DNA from: Verrucomicrobium sp. BvORR106
GTDB lineage: Bacteria; Verrucomicrobiota; Verrucomicrobiia; Verrucomicrobiales; Verrucomicrobiaceae
Direction of reading: 5' to 3'
DNA length: 64,000 nucleotides
NCBI RefSeq assembly: GCF_000739655.1
Contig: NZ_BATR01000118.1
Coordinates: 1-64,000 of the forward strand
How positions within the stretch are numbered: the first letter of the stretch is position 1; each line of letters begins with the position of its first letter. The notes under the pieces are model-generated. The model searched no databases. It had not been told where the DNA came from and was given only the letters and a program-made list of their open reading frames with translations. The translations under genes were made by a program, and so were the position numbers. Below are positions 17,174-25,453 of the stretch, piece after piece.

Positions 17174-18364
17174 CTACTGAAGCGCGCGGTAGGTGTGTTC
17201 CAGCGCCAGCAGAGTGTAGGCGGTCATCAGGACGGGATCGTTTTCCATCCAGCGGCCGGTGTCATTGAGCCAGGAGCCATCGGGCTTCTGGATGTTGAGC
17301 AGGTGGCGGCCGAGCTCGTTGCGCCAGTCCACGGTCTTGCCGTCCTTGGTCTTCAGCTCATCCAGATTCGCCACGGACAGGGCCTTGGCCATGGTGTGGT
17401 AGTAGTAGAATTTGCCTTCCTGGCCGAGACCGGGGTTCTCTTCCAAGGTGAAGTTGTCACCCAGCCACTTCAGAACCGCTTGGATCCGAGGATCTTCCGG
17501 GGCAAGGCCTGCGTAGATGAAGCTGAGCATCCCAGCATAGCTGATGCTGCCGTAGGAGCGCAGCGCGGTGCGGCCGTCAGGGAGTTTGTCCACTTCGGCA
17601 GCCTTGCTCACGCCCGGCTCATAGACGAAACCACCGGCGTTTTTGGGGTCGTTACTGGCCCAGGCCTGGTCGTTGGACTCAGGGCGGTTCTGGCAACGCT
17701 CCACAAACTTGATGGCAGCAGCCCAGTTGAGGTCGTTCTTTTTGTCCTCTGGCGTGCCCTTGTCTTCAAAAAGGCGCTTCGAGTAGTAGAGGGACTCCAG
17801 GGCGAAGTGCGTGTTGGAAAGGTCCGCATGAGCCGGGCTGTTGGGGCCCGGGCGGCCGTAGCCGATGCCACCGTCAAAGGCGTTGTCGGTGCTGCCCTTG
17901 GCATCGAAGTCATTTTGCTGACCGACGACAAAGCGGCGCGCCTTCAAAATGGTCTGCTCATACTCGGGTTTGGCGTTCAGAGTCAGGGCCAAAAGGGACA
18001 GCGAGGTGTTGTAGTTGGCGCGTCCTTTGGCGTAGATGCCGCCGTCTTCCTTCGCATTGCTGAGGATGAATTTGTAGCCCTTGTCAGCCTCCGAGGGGAG
18101 GGCATCCGACGGTTTCCTGGTGGGATCGGCCGCGAAGGCGCTGAGCACGAGTGCCGTGATGGCGGGCTCTTCAGGATTGCTCCAGGCACCAGTGTCTTTT
18201 TGCTGGGTCTTGAGGAAAGCCAGCCCTTTGCTGATGGCCAGGTCAATTTCCTGGCGCAGGGAGGCGTTCCGGTCCGGTTGGGTGGATTGGGCCTGAAGCC
18301 CAGTGAGTCCCAGCCCGAGGGCCAGACCAACAGTGATGAGGGAGCGTTGTGTGCGTGTTTTCAT
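17174..18364 (-). CDS. Secreted prenyltransferase/squalene-oxidase-repeat (alpha-toroid) protein
   Basis: 396 residues with a signal peptide ('RSLITVGLALGLGLTGLQAQ'). The mature part is built of alpha-alpha toroid repeats: 'GLAFLKTQQKDTGAWSN', 'YKFILSNAKEDGGIYAKG', 'FVVGQQNDFDAKGS..DGGIGYG', 'YAGMLSFIYAGLAPEDPR', 'LLNIQKPDGSWLND'. This repeat is shared with squalene-hopene cyclase and prenyltransferases, but the catalytic DxDD motif of cyclases is not seen and export argues against terpene cyclisation. Such secreted forms are frequent in Planctomycetes/Verrucomicrobia and their role is unknown. The YdjY gene lies 27 bp upstream on the same strand, suggesting an operon. Confidence 0.85.
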   Translation of the reverse strand: MKTRTQRSLITVGLALGLGLTGLQAQSTQPDRNASLRQEIDLAISKGLAFLKTQQKDTGAWSNPEEPAITALVLSAFAADPTRKPSDALPSEADKGYKFILSNAKEDGGIYAKGRANYNTSLSLLALTLNAKPEYEQTILKARRFVVGQQNDFDAKGSTDNAFDGGIGYGRPGPNSPAHADLSNTHFALESLYYSKRLFEDKGTPEDKKNDLNWAAAIKFVERCQNRPESNDQAWASNDPKNAGGFVYEPGVSKAAEVDKLPDGRTALRSYGSISYAGMLSFIYAGLAPEDPRIQAVLKWLGDNFTLEENPGLGQEGKFYYYHTMAKALSVANLDELKTKDGKTVDWRNELGRHLLNIQKPDGSWLNDTGRWMENDPVLMTAYTLLALEHTYRALQ

Positions 18365-18391
18365 TTGAGGAAATTGAGAAGCGGGTCGGGA

Positions 18392-19186
18392 TTAGGCACC
18401 AGGATTCTTGGGGCTGATCACGAGGGTCACCGGGGTATCTACCGCAGGTACTTTGGCGGTTTCCACCTTCCAAAGGTCGTCGTTGGCGTTCTCTTTGACT
18501 GGGAAATTGACCAACGAGATGAGATCGAAGTAGATGGCCACCATGGACCCGTCGAACTGGGCGGCAAAGCCGGTCTGGCTGATCATGGAGCCTGTGTACG
18601 TCCAGTGCTGGGTTTCCCGGGCGGATTTGGCATCCTTCTCATGAATCCAGCGGGTGACGGGTGCGGTTTGGTCTTTGCCGTCCTTATCCTTCCATTGGAC
18701 GTTCAGGGTGATCTGGTTGGCTCCGGCCTTGGCCATCGGTTCAGCCATGAGCTTTTGGGTCATGGGGGTCGGGTCAGGGAGGAACTGGGCAGCCTCCTTG
18801 ATGTTTGGCTCATAGTGGGCCAGCAGGAGGGCCACATTCAGCTCCGTCGGGCTGACCGAGGTGCGCAATAGGCTCTCGTGAGTCTTCCCGTGCTCGTGCA
18901 CCAGGACATACTCCAGGAGGCCTTCCGTCATGTTCAGCACGCAGGGCACGCTGATTTGCCGGGTCTTGCTGTTGATTCTGATGCCGCCCAGATCGTATTC
19001 GTTGTCCGCCACTTTTTTCACCCGGGACTGGGCCTCGGCCATTTCCTTGGCGGCCACGGTTTTGCCCGCATCGTTCGGCGAGGGTTGTTTGGTGGGTTCG
19101 GCATCCTGAGCCATTACCAAGACGGAACTGGCGGCTGCGGCGACCAGCAGGAGCGGTAGAGAAAAGCGGCGAGGGAAAGCGATCAT
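18392..19186 (-). CDS. Exported YdjY-domain protein
   Basis: 264 residues with a signal peptide ('FSLPLLLVAAAASSVLVMAQ'). The YdjY pattern is clear: 'GGIRINSKTRQISVPCVLNM', 'TEGLLEYVLVHEHGKTHESLL', 'TELNVALLLAHYEPN'. YdjY domains occur in periplasmic proteins and in some ferredoxin-type proteins; no enzymatic role is known. A long Lys/Ala/Glu-rich linker separates the signal from the domain. It is the first gene of a likely two-gene transcript with the alpha-toroid protein downstream. Confidence 0.82.
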   Translation of the reverse strand: MIAFPRRFSLPLLLVAAAASSVLVMAQDAEPTKQPSPNDAGKTVAAKEMAEAQSRVKKVADNEYDLGGIRINSKTRQISVPCVLNMTEGLLEYVLVHEHGKTHESLLRTSVSPTELNVALLLAHYEPNIKEAAQFLPDPTPMTQKLMAEPMAKAGANQITLNVQWKDKDGKDQTAPVTRWIHEKDAKSARETQHWTYTGSMISQTGFAAQFDGSMVAIYFDLISLVNFPVKENANDDLWKVETAKVPAVDTPVTLVISPKNPGA

Positions 19187-19525
19187 GGCGGCAATTTTGG
19201 GTTATCGCTCATCATCGTATCTTCCCCGGGCCAAGGGAAGAGCGCAGTGGTGAAAAGTCGTCCTTCGAAAGGTGGCCAAGAGCAGCAACATGGATGTGGG
19301 AGGCTGCGCCAGATGGCACACATCGTGCCAGCCTGTGGAAAAAGCAGCTCTTCCCGCCTGCAAGCTGGATAGATCGTGTTCGAGTTGAAGGGGGCTGCTG
19401 GGGAGGAGGGGCATTTTGTGATCTCGTGGAAACTTGGTTGGGCAAAATGTGTCCACTCAATGGTTGTGAATTGATCATTGCCATGGGCTTGCACGCAGGT
19501 TGGAAAGACGCTTCAATGATCTGAC
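19187..19525. other. 339-bp intergenic region with no gene seen
   Basis: Lies between two divergent genes, so it should hold both promoters. Short open frames on both strands here have no ribosome binding site and no protein-like composition. I see no hairpin or repeat that I would call. Confidence 0.5.
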
Positions 19526-20287
19526 ATGACGAATGAGGCTCATCCACCCAAAGAACCTGACACCATCACCTGTCATGTGACCTCTTGGTACTACCGGAGA
19601 ATGGGGCTGCTGGCGGCGATGTTTTTAGGGATGGGGTTGTTCTTTTTTTACGATGGGAAGGTGGGCTACCCCAAGAAGAATGCGGTGGCTGCCAAGAAGG
19701 TCTGGTTTGAAGAAACGGTCCTCAAGAGCTACGACGCCGCGCAGAGCGCCGGGGAGGCCGCAGTGACGATCTGGCTGAAGGAGGCCAGAGAGAAGGGCTG
19801 GATCGTCAATGCGAACCTGCAACAGCCGCGGTGGGATGACTACGCCGCGCCGCATGACTGGCCCAGCGATCCGAAAAAATACAGTCCAGAAGAGATTGAG
19901 CAGCAATTCTACTGGGGGGCGGCGATGATTCTGGGGGCGGCCATTGCCGGAATGCTCGTGCTGTTCAATCACAACAAGGTGTTGATCGGCCATAAATCAG
20001 ACATGCTGATGCCCAACGGGGTCAAGGTGGCGTTTGCCGACGTCTTCAAGGTGGACAAACGCAAGTGGGACAACAAGGGGCTCGCGACGGTGTACTACCG
20101 CGAAGGAGGCGCTGGCTCGGAGCGCAAGGCGGTGGTGGACGATCTCAAATTCCACGGCGCAGATCGTGTCCTCAAGCGTCTCCTGGAGGGCTTTTCCGGA
20201 GAATTAATCGAAAAAGTGGCGGACGATCAAGGGGCGAACAACGAAGAGAAGGAGAACCCTGAATCCTCCCCTAAAAATGCCACATAG
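19526..20287 (+). CDS. Uncharacterised two-span membrane protein
   Basis: 253 residues. Two hydrophobic segments: 'MGLLAAMFLGMGLFFFYDG' near residue 30 and 'FYWGAAMILGAAIAGMLVLF' near residue 135. The charged region between them would face the periplasm. The C-terminal part ('MLMPNGVKVAFADVFKVDKRKWDNKG') looks like a small beta domain ending in a low-complexity Glu/Asn tail. I do not recognise a named family; the architecture recurs in Verrucomicrobia in my recollection. It precedes acpP by 125 bp and might be cotranscribed, but the gap is AT-rich and may contain the acpP promoter. Confidence 0.7.
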   Translation: MTNEAHPPKEPDTITCHVTSWYYRRMGLLAAMFLGMGLFFFYDGKVGYPKKNAVAAKKVWFEETVLKSYDAAQSAGEAAVTIWLKEAREKGWIVNANLQQPRWDDYAAPHDWPSDPKKYSPEEIEQQFYWGAAMILGAAIAGMLVLFNHNKVLIGHKSDMLMPNGVKVAFADVFKVDKRKWDNKGLATVYYREGGAGSERKAVVDDLKFHGADRVLKRLLEGFSGELIEKVADDQGANNEEKENPESSPKNAT

Positions 20288-20412
20288 TGGGCAAGCCCTT
20301 TTTGCTTGGAATCAGGCAAAAAAGAGTACGTAAAAAATCGCATTTTCCCAGTTGCGAAAAATGGCGCACCCGCTAATGCTCCCCGCCACTTAGCAACCTA
20401 CAACACGCATTT

Positions 20413-20655
20413 ATGGCCGAATCCAACATTGCAGACAAAGTCCGGGACATCATCGTCGAACAGCTCGGCGTGAACCCCGAACAAGTCACTCCTGAAGCCA
20501 AGTTCATTGAAGACCTTGGCGCCGATTCACTCGACACCGTGGAGTTGGTCATGGCTTTCGAAGAAGAGTTCGGTATCGACGTGCCCGATGAAGAGGCTGA
20601 AAAGCTCCTCTCCGTGGGTGATGTGATCCGTTACGTCGAAGAGAACGCCGAGTAA
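20413..20655 (+). CDS. acpP: Acyl carrier protein
   Basis: 80 residues with the standard acidic four-helix ACP sequence. The phosphopantetheine attachment serine lies in '[19 protein letters not shown]'. Holo-ACP carries growing acyl chains in type II fatty acid synthesis and donates them to acyltransferases, such as the lipid A-type acyltransferase encoded convergently downstream. The gene is followed by its own terminator, in keeping with high monocistronic expression. Confidence 0.97.
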   Translation: MAESNIADKVRDIIVEQLGVNPEQVTPEAKFIEDLGADSLDTVELVMAFEEEFGIDVPDEEAEKLLSVGDVIRYVEENAE

Positions 20656-20696
20656 GCTTTCGCTTACGGGGCTGACGCCTTCTATATATTTCTGGG

Positions 20697-20723
20697 AAAG
20701 GCACGGTATACCGTGCCTTTCTT
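20697..20723 (+). terminator. Rho-independent terminator of acpP
   Basis: A perfect palindrome AAAGGCACGGTA/TACCGTGCCTTT followed by CTT. The symmetrical A/T flanks would also allow termination from the other side, useful for the convergent acyltransferase gene. Confidence 0.8.
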
Positions 20724-20830
20724 GCGTTCATAATCAGGTGCTTGCGGGCGGTAGGTGGGCTCTGTCCGGTCAGGCTAAGCCCGGGATCGCGGTTAGTGCG
20801 ACCCCAGAGTTGTCGGTCAGAGCGGGGCCG

Positions 20831-21808
20831 TCACTGAGGCGTCAGTTGGCTGACCGACAGCATCTCCCGGAATTGGCGGTTGGGATTGGCGTAAGTTGGG
20901 TAGCGGGGGTCGTTCTCTGTGCCGGGAAGGTAGCGCCAGTGCTTGTACATCCACATCCAGCACTCCGGGTGTTGGCGAATTTGGGGCTCGAACCGATCCC
21001 ACACCGCCTGGGTCATGACATTGATGGTGGGGTAATCTGAAGCCTCCATCGGGTCCAGGAAATGGCAGCGGTAAGTCCCGTCTGAGAGGGGGAGGGCAGT
21101 GGCGGGAAGCAGGGGGAGCCCCAGGCGGAAGGCCAGGCTGGTGTGCAGGTTGGGAACGCAGGTTTTCAGTCCGAAACATTCGATCACCGTGGCGGCACGA
21201 CCAGGCTTGACCGTGAGGTCGGCGAGGAGTGATGCGTGCCCGCTTCGCTTCAGTTGCTTGAAGATCCGCAACATGGCCCCTTGTTGGGGGATGATCTCGT
21301 GCCCGGTTTTCTGCCGGAGGCGGGCGAAGATATCGGTCAACGCCTCATTTTTGAAGTCCTGGGCGATGGTGAGTTGGGTGAAACCTTGCAAACCTACAAT
21401 GAGGTTGAGGATCTCGAAGTTGCCGTAGTGGGGCGTTACCCAGAGGGCACCCCGGGATTTTGCCATGGCAGGAGTCTTCGGGTCCTGCCAGAAGAGCTTG
21501 GCAATCTGGGGCAGTTCCTCCTTGGGGTGGCCAGCGATCCAGAAGAGGTCTAGAAAGGTGCGGGCGAAGTTCTGAAAACTGCCAATGGCGATGCGGCGCG
21601 CTTGGTCAGGCGTGATGTTTTCGCTCGAAAAGGCGACCATGAGGTTTGCAATGGCGGCACCGCGGCCGCGGTAGTCGATGGCGAAAGCCAGCATTCCGAC
21701 CACTTTGCTGAGGATCAAAACTTGTCCCCGGGAGAGTTTTGGGAGCCACCAGACTCCGAAGTTCACTAGAAATGTCTCAATCCGGTGGCGAATCTTCTTC
21801 ACGATCAC
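20831..21808 (-). CDS. Lysophospholipid / lauroyl (LpxL-HtrB-like) acyltransferase
   Basis: About 325 residues from a GTG at 21808; the frame could extend to a TTG at 21844 that would overlap the divergent peptidase start, which I find less likely. The catalytic H-x4-E motif is in 'ALWVTPHYGNFEILNL', followed by a second block 'IIPQQGAMLRIFKQLKRSGH' and 'LLADLTVKPGRAATVIECFG', as in LpxL/HtrB. The C-terminus has 'HPECWMWMYKHWRY', the typical 'PeqW.W.H.RW'. These enzymes transfer acyl chains from ACP to lipid A precursors at the inner membrane. This fits a diderm cell envelope and the neighbouring acpP. Confidence 0.85.
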   Translation of the reverse strand: MIVKKIRHRIETFLVNFGVWWLPKLSRGQVLILSKVVGMLAFAIDYRGRGAAIANLMVAFSSENITPDQARRIAIGSFQNFARTFLDLFWIAGHPKEELPQIAKLFWQDPKTPAMAKSRGALWVTPHYGNFEILNLIVGLQGFTQLTIAQDFKNEALTDIFARLRQKTGHEIIPQQGAMLRIFKQLKRSGHASLLADLTVKPGRAATVIECFGLKTCVPNLHTSLAFRLGLPLLPATALPLSDGTYRCHFLDPMEASDYPTINVMTQAVWDRFEPQIRQHPECWMWMYKHWRYLPGTENDPRYPTYANPNRQFREMLSVSQLTPQ

Positions 21809-21843
21809 GTTTGGTACTGGGAGAAATGAGTATAGAGTAGGCA

Positions 21844-22848
21844 ATGGCCGACACGCTGACCTCTATCCTCAAGAAGCTCCTGAATCAACCGACCGCCCCA
21901 TTTCATGAGTATCATGTGCGGGCGCAAATTGAGCAGCTCCTTCTGGACGTGCCCCATGTGGAGCTGTCCACCGATGCCTTTGGGAACTTGCTGGCGACTT
22001 ATCGCAAGGGTAAGCGCAAGTCCAACCCGGTCTGGGTGTTGGGCGCACACATGGATCACCCGGCATGGGTGAAGGGCCCCGGCAAGAATGGGGACTGGGA
22101 GTTTCTGGGTGGCGTGCCGAAATCGATTGTCGATCTTCCTGAGAATATCGCTCTTCGTCGTGAGTCGGGCGACATCGCCCCTTGGGGGTTCCCGGTCACG
22201 ATCGAGGAAGGCAAAGTGGGTGCTGCGGCCTGTGATGATCTGGTTGGCTGTGCCGTGATTATTGCCACCATCAAGGAACTGGCGCGGTTGGGTCTGGACG
22301 CCACGGTGCATGCCGCCTTCACCCGCGCTGAGGAAGTGGGCTTTCTGGGTGCCTGGCATCTGGGCAAGCATTGGCCCTTCGGCAAAGAAGCCGCGTTTCT
22401 TTCCGTCGAAACCAGCCGTCCGGTGAACGGAGCGGAGATGGGCGATGGTCCCATCGTCCGTGTGGGTGACCGCCTTTCAGTGTTTGACCACGACCTGATT
22501 GCCACGGTGATGCGCACTGCGGCGGAGCAGGGGATTCGAGTGCAGCGCTGCCTTCTGGATGCGGGTGCTTGCGAGGCCACTGCCCTGCAGGCCTGCGGGA
22601 TCCGTAGCGCCGGGCTGAGCGTGCCGCTGGGCAACTATCACAACCTTGATGACGACCAGAACATCTCCGCTGAGTACGTGATGCTGGAAGATGTGAAGGC
22701 CACGGTGAACCTGGTGGTCGCTTTGGTGGGCACGGAGCACCAGGGGCTGGGTGAGCGCACTCTCGAAGAGCGCGTGACCCTTCGCATGAAGGAGTACAAG
22801 AAGCACCTTGAGGCTTCCAATGCCCGGTTTGAAGAGACGTTGGTCTGA
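21844..22848 (+). CDS. M42-family metallopeptidase (glutamyl aminopeptidase-like)
   Basis: 334 residues with the metal-binding pattern of M42 co-catalytic zinc aminopeptidases: 'VLGAHMDHPAWVKG' (His/Asp), 'AACDDLVGCAVIIAT' (bridging Asp), 'FTRAEEVGFLGAWHLG' (catalytic Glu pair), 'FLSVETSRP' and a late 'NYHNLDDDQNISAEYVML' with the final His. These cytoplasmic enzymes remove N-terminal residues from peptides, and some family members act as cellulase-like or deblocking peptidases. The start codon overlaps the possible start of the divergent acyltransferase by one base, so the two genes share a promoter region. Confidence 0.88.
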   Translation: MADTLTSILKKLLNQPTAPFHEYHVRAQIEQLLLDVPHVELSTDAFGNLLATYRKGKRKSNPVWVLGAHMDHPAWVKGPGKNGDWEFLGGVPKSIVDLPENIALRRESGDIAPWGFPVTIEEGKVGAAACDDLVGCAVIIATIKELARLGLDATVHAAFTRAEEVGFLGAWHLGKHWPFGKEAAFLSVETSRPVNGAEMGDGPIVRVGDRLSVFDHDLIATVMRTAAEQGIRVQRCLLDAGACEATALQACGIRSAGLSVPLGNYHNLDDDQNISAEYVMLEDVKATVNLVVALVGTEHQGLGERTLEERVTLRMKEYKKHLEASNARFEETLV

Positions 22849-22851
22849 TTG

Positions 22852-23784
22852 TCAGGCCGCCAGCCACAACTTCAGCAGGCTCAGGGTCACCGTGGTCGTG
22901 AGCATGCTGAATAAGGTGGTGTAATAGACTGATGAGGTGGCGAATGAAATATCGCCACCGAATTCGTGAGCCAGGAGGGCAGTGTTGACTGCGGTAGGGG
23001 CGCCGGTGGCCAGGACCAACGAGGCGGCCACTGCCGGGGGAAAGCCCATAAGCTGAGTCAGCCCCAACGCGAGTAGGGGGCTCAGGATGAGGCGGATGCC
23101 CAAGGCAGTGTACAAAGGCGCGTGAAAAGGAGCGGGGCGGGTTTGGGACATCTGAACCCCCAGAGTGAGGAGGGCAAATCCCACCAAGGCGGCCTGGAGC
23201 AGATCCAGTGGTTGCCAGAGCCAGGTCACCTCCTGAAGGCGGAGCCCTAGGGATTTGGCCAGCACCCCTGCCAGCAGCGCGTAGAGAGTGGGTTGGCGCA
23301 GCATCCCATTCAGGGCCCGCCAGTGCGCCCCCGGTTTCTCACCGCGTTCCTGGGCCAGGAACAGGCCCAGAGTGAAGGTGGCAACGTTCATCGTCGCCAG
23401 GACGTACACCTGCACTGCAGCCCCCTCATGGCCAAAGGCCAGTGTCACCAAGGGCAGGCCATAGTTCCCGCAATTGTAGAACATCGTGGCCAGTCGCAGT
23501 GCCTGTCTCTGCTGGGCGTGCATGCCAAGAACCTTGGCGGCGATCGTGCTCAAGACGAACATGGAGGCGATGGTGGCGAGCGTGAATCCGACGATTTGCA
23601 GCGCCTCCTGGCCGCCCAGCTCTGTGTCCAGCACCCGGGTGAAGATGAATGCCGGGACCAGCAGGTAGATGTTCAGTTTGACCAGGGTCTCCAGATGCAG
23701 GCGGAACTTCCGGTCCAAAAGCCACCCCAATCCCACGACGAAAAAAATGGGAGCACAAACATTCAGGAAGAGGTCAAAGAACAT
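22852..23784 (-). CDS. AEC family transporter (auxin efflux carrier type)
   Basis: 310 residues, about ten hydrophobic spans, convergent with and only three bases from the peptidase stop. The family pattern is visible: 'FFVVGLGWLLDRKF' in span 1, 'ATMFYNCGNYGLPLVTLAFG' (the conserved N.GN.GLP motif) in span 4, and 'SLVLATGAPTAVNTALLAHEFGG' near the end. AEC proteins move organic acids or auxin-like anions across the cytoplasmic membrane. Substrate not predictable. Confidence 0.9.
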   Translation of the reverse strand: MFFDLFLNVCAPIFFVVGLGWLLDRKFRLHLETLVKLNIYLLVPAFIFTRVLDTELGGQEALQIVGFTLATIASMFVLSTIAAKVLGMHAQQRQALRLATMFYNCGNYGLPLVTLAFGHEGAAVQVYVLATMNVATFTLGLFLAQERGEKPGAHWRALNGMLRQPTLYALLAGVLAKSLGLRLQEVTWLWQPLDLLQAALVGFALLTLGVQMSQTRPAPFHAPLYTALGIRLILSPLLALGLTQLMGFPPAVAASLVLATGAPTAVNTALLAHEFGGDISFATSSVYYTTLFSMLTTTVTLSLLKLWLAA

Positions 23785-23911
23785 CGCCGCAGATTCATGG
23801 GGGCCGGCTTCGCATTCAAGAGCGATGTGATGGAATCCCTTCCGCAGCCCTCAGCCTCAAAAAACGCTAGCCACGAGGCCATTCCGCACTACCCTCTGCT
23901 CCCTCCTAGTA

Positions 23912-24439
23912 ATGCATTCTGAGTTCGATTTTCAGTACGCGATCGAAAACACGAAGGTTCTTCACGAACCTGATCGTCGCATTGATACGTTTGGCACCAC
24001 CCAGTTCGAGTTCCAACTGGTGACCGAACTCATGGACTCCACCAATGTCACCCGGGTGCGCCATGGCCGGATCGAGGCAGAACGCCCCATGATAGTCACC
24101 CCCACGGTGACCGATGACTGGAGCTTCGAGGGGTTTGGGGCCGAGGCGGAGGCGTTTGGGCAGTGGGTGAAGAACCACCTGAAGGACCTTGCGATCCTGC
24201 GTTACCGGTTCAATTTTAAGCGTACTACGGTGAGCGAGGAAGTCGTTCACGAGTCATTTGCCACGGTGTGCGACAAGCTGCTGACCGAGCAGCGCGCCTC
24301 TGGCAATCCCATGCGAGCCATCATCCAGGGAGTCGATGACACTTGGGAGATCTCGCTGCTGCGGTTCTTTTTCGAAATGATTGAGAAGTCCCACAACATC
24401 AACATGTTCGATTTCAAGCGTCGGGGCCTGCTGGGCTGA
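23912..24439 (+). CDS. Conserved hypothetical protein
   Basis: 175 residues, acidic, no signal or membrane span. It has alternating strands ('FGTTQFEFQLVTELMDSTNVTRV') then helices ('FGQWVKNHLKDLAILRYRF', 'LRFFFEMIEKSHNINMF'). I do not recognise the family. It lies 18 bp upstream of the LysM gene and 1 kb upstream of accA, all on the same strand, so it may be part of that transcript. Confidence 0.75.
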   Translation: MHSEFDFQYAIENTKVLHEPDRRIDTFGTTQFEFQLVTELMDSTNVTRVRHGRIEAERPMIVTPTVTDDWSFEGFGAEAEAFGQWVKNHLKDLAILRYRFNFKRTTVSEEVVHESFATVCDKLLTEQRASGNPMRAIIQGVDDTWEISLLRFFFEMIEKSHNINMFDFKRRGLLG

Positions 24440-24457
24440 TAGGACGCCACGGATACG

Positions 24458-25426
24458 ATGAGCCGTTTCAAAATTCTCGTCTTCCTGCTTGCGGTGGGTA
24501 TCGCAGGTTCGGTGCTTGCTGCTGCCTACTGGTACTACACCCGGGTTCTCGGGCATGAGTCCGTGGTGCAAGGGCAGATCAAGAACCTGCAAGGCAAACA
24601 CACCAACCTGCCTGATCCGGGCGTGCGCCGTTTTGATGAGGCGATGGAGCTCATCAACAACTCGAATTACACAGAGGGTCGCAAGGCGCTCTATCGACTG
24701 CTGGACAGCTTCCCTGAAACCACTGCTGGACCAGAAGCCCGCCGAATCATCGGTGAGCTGAACATGGACATGCTTTTCTCCCAGGAGGCCAATCCTCAAA
24801 GAAAAGACTACATCGTTCAGCCGGGGGACTCCATGGGGAGGATCGCCAACAAGAACCAGACCAGTGTGGAGTGCATCATGCGCGCCAACGGGATGCTGAG
24901 CACGAACCTGCAGCCGGGGGATCACCTTTTTGTATTTCCGCTCGACTTCGAGATCGTGGTGGATCTTTCCTCCAAGACGGTCCAGCTCTGGCGCGGGACC
25001 CGGGAGAAGGGGTACTTCTTCAAGGAATATCAAGCTCTGGAGATCCGCCTGCCCCCTGGGATGAAGGCTCCCGCCGAGACAGTCATCCAGGCAAAGAGCG
25101 CCTGGCATAATGGCAAGTCCGTGACCTCCGAGAATCCGATTTTCATCAGTGCTGACAAATGGCTGGTTGGGCACAAGACCGGATTCAACGTCCGGGGTCT
25201 GCCCAAGGCAAAGCCGCTGGTTGATAAGACGACGAATCCTTCCCAGCCGACTGCGGCGAACAAAGGGAAGTCCAAAGGCGGCTCCAAGGCCGCCAATAAA
25301 GTTGTGGACGACGACGACGATGACCTGGCGGGCATCCCGGAGACCGGGGTGTTTTTGGCCCGGGAGGACATCGAAGAACTCTTCACAATCGTCCGCACGC
25401 AGACGAAATTGTTCGTCGCGCGCTAA
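24458..25426 (+). CDS. LysM protein with degenerate L,D-transpeptidase-like domain
   Basis: 322 residues. An N-terminal signal anchor ('FKILVFLLAVGIAGSVLAAA') is followed by a helical hairpin, a LysM domain at residues about 118-161 ('YIVQPGDSMGRIANKNQT', 'LQPGDHLFVFP'), and a region that begins like a YkuD L,D-transpeptidase ('FEIVVDLSSKTVQLWRG'). The C-terminus 'TGVFLAREDIEELFTIV' aligns with the usual 'SHGCIRLSNEDIEELF' but lacks the catalytic His and Cys: E-T-G-V replaces S-H-G-C. It therefore probably binds peptidoglycan without crosslinking it. An Asp-rich low-complexity insert precedes the C-terminal motif. It is followed closely by accA. Confidence 0.82.
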   Translation: MSRFKILVFLLAVGIAGSVLAAAYWYYTRVLGHESVVQGQIKNLQGKHTNLPDPGVRRFDEAMELINNSNYTEGRKALYRLLDSFPETTAGPEARRIIGELNMDMLFSQEANPQRKDYIVQPGDSMGRIANKNQTSVECIMRANGMLSTNLQPGDHLFVFPLDFEIVVDLSSKTVQLWRGTREKGYFFKEYQALEIRLPPGMKAPAETVIQAKSAWHNGKSVTSENPIFISADKWLVGHKTGFNVRGLPKAKPLVDKTTNPSQPTAANKGKSKGGSKAANKVVDDDDDDLAGIPETGVFLAREDIEELFTIVRTQTKLFVAR

Positions 25427-25453
25427 CTCTAAATTCAACTTTTTGTCAGCAAC

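Noticed and set aside
17195-18871. 558-codon plus-strand frame over the alpha-toroid and YdjY genes
   Set aside because: Shadow of the opposite strand; composition is not protein-like and it spans two real genes.
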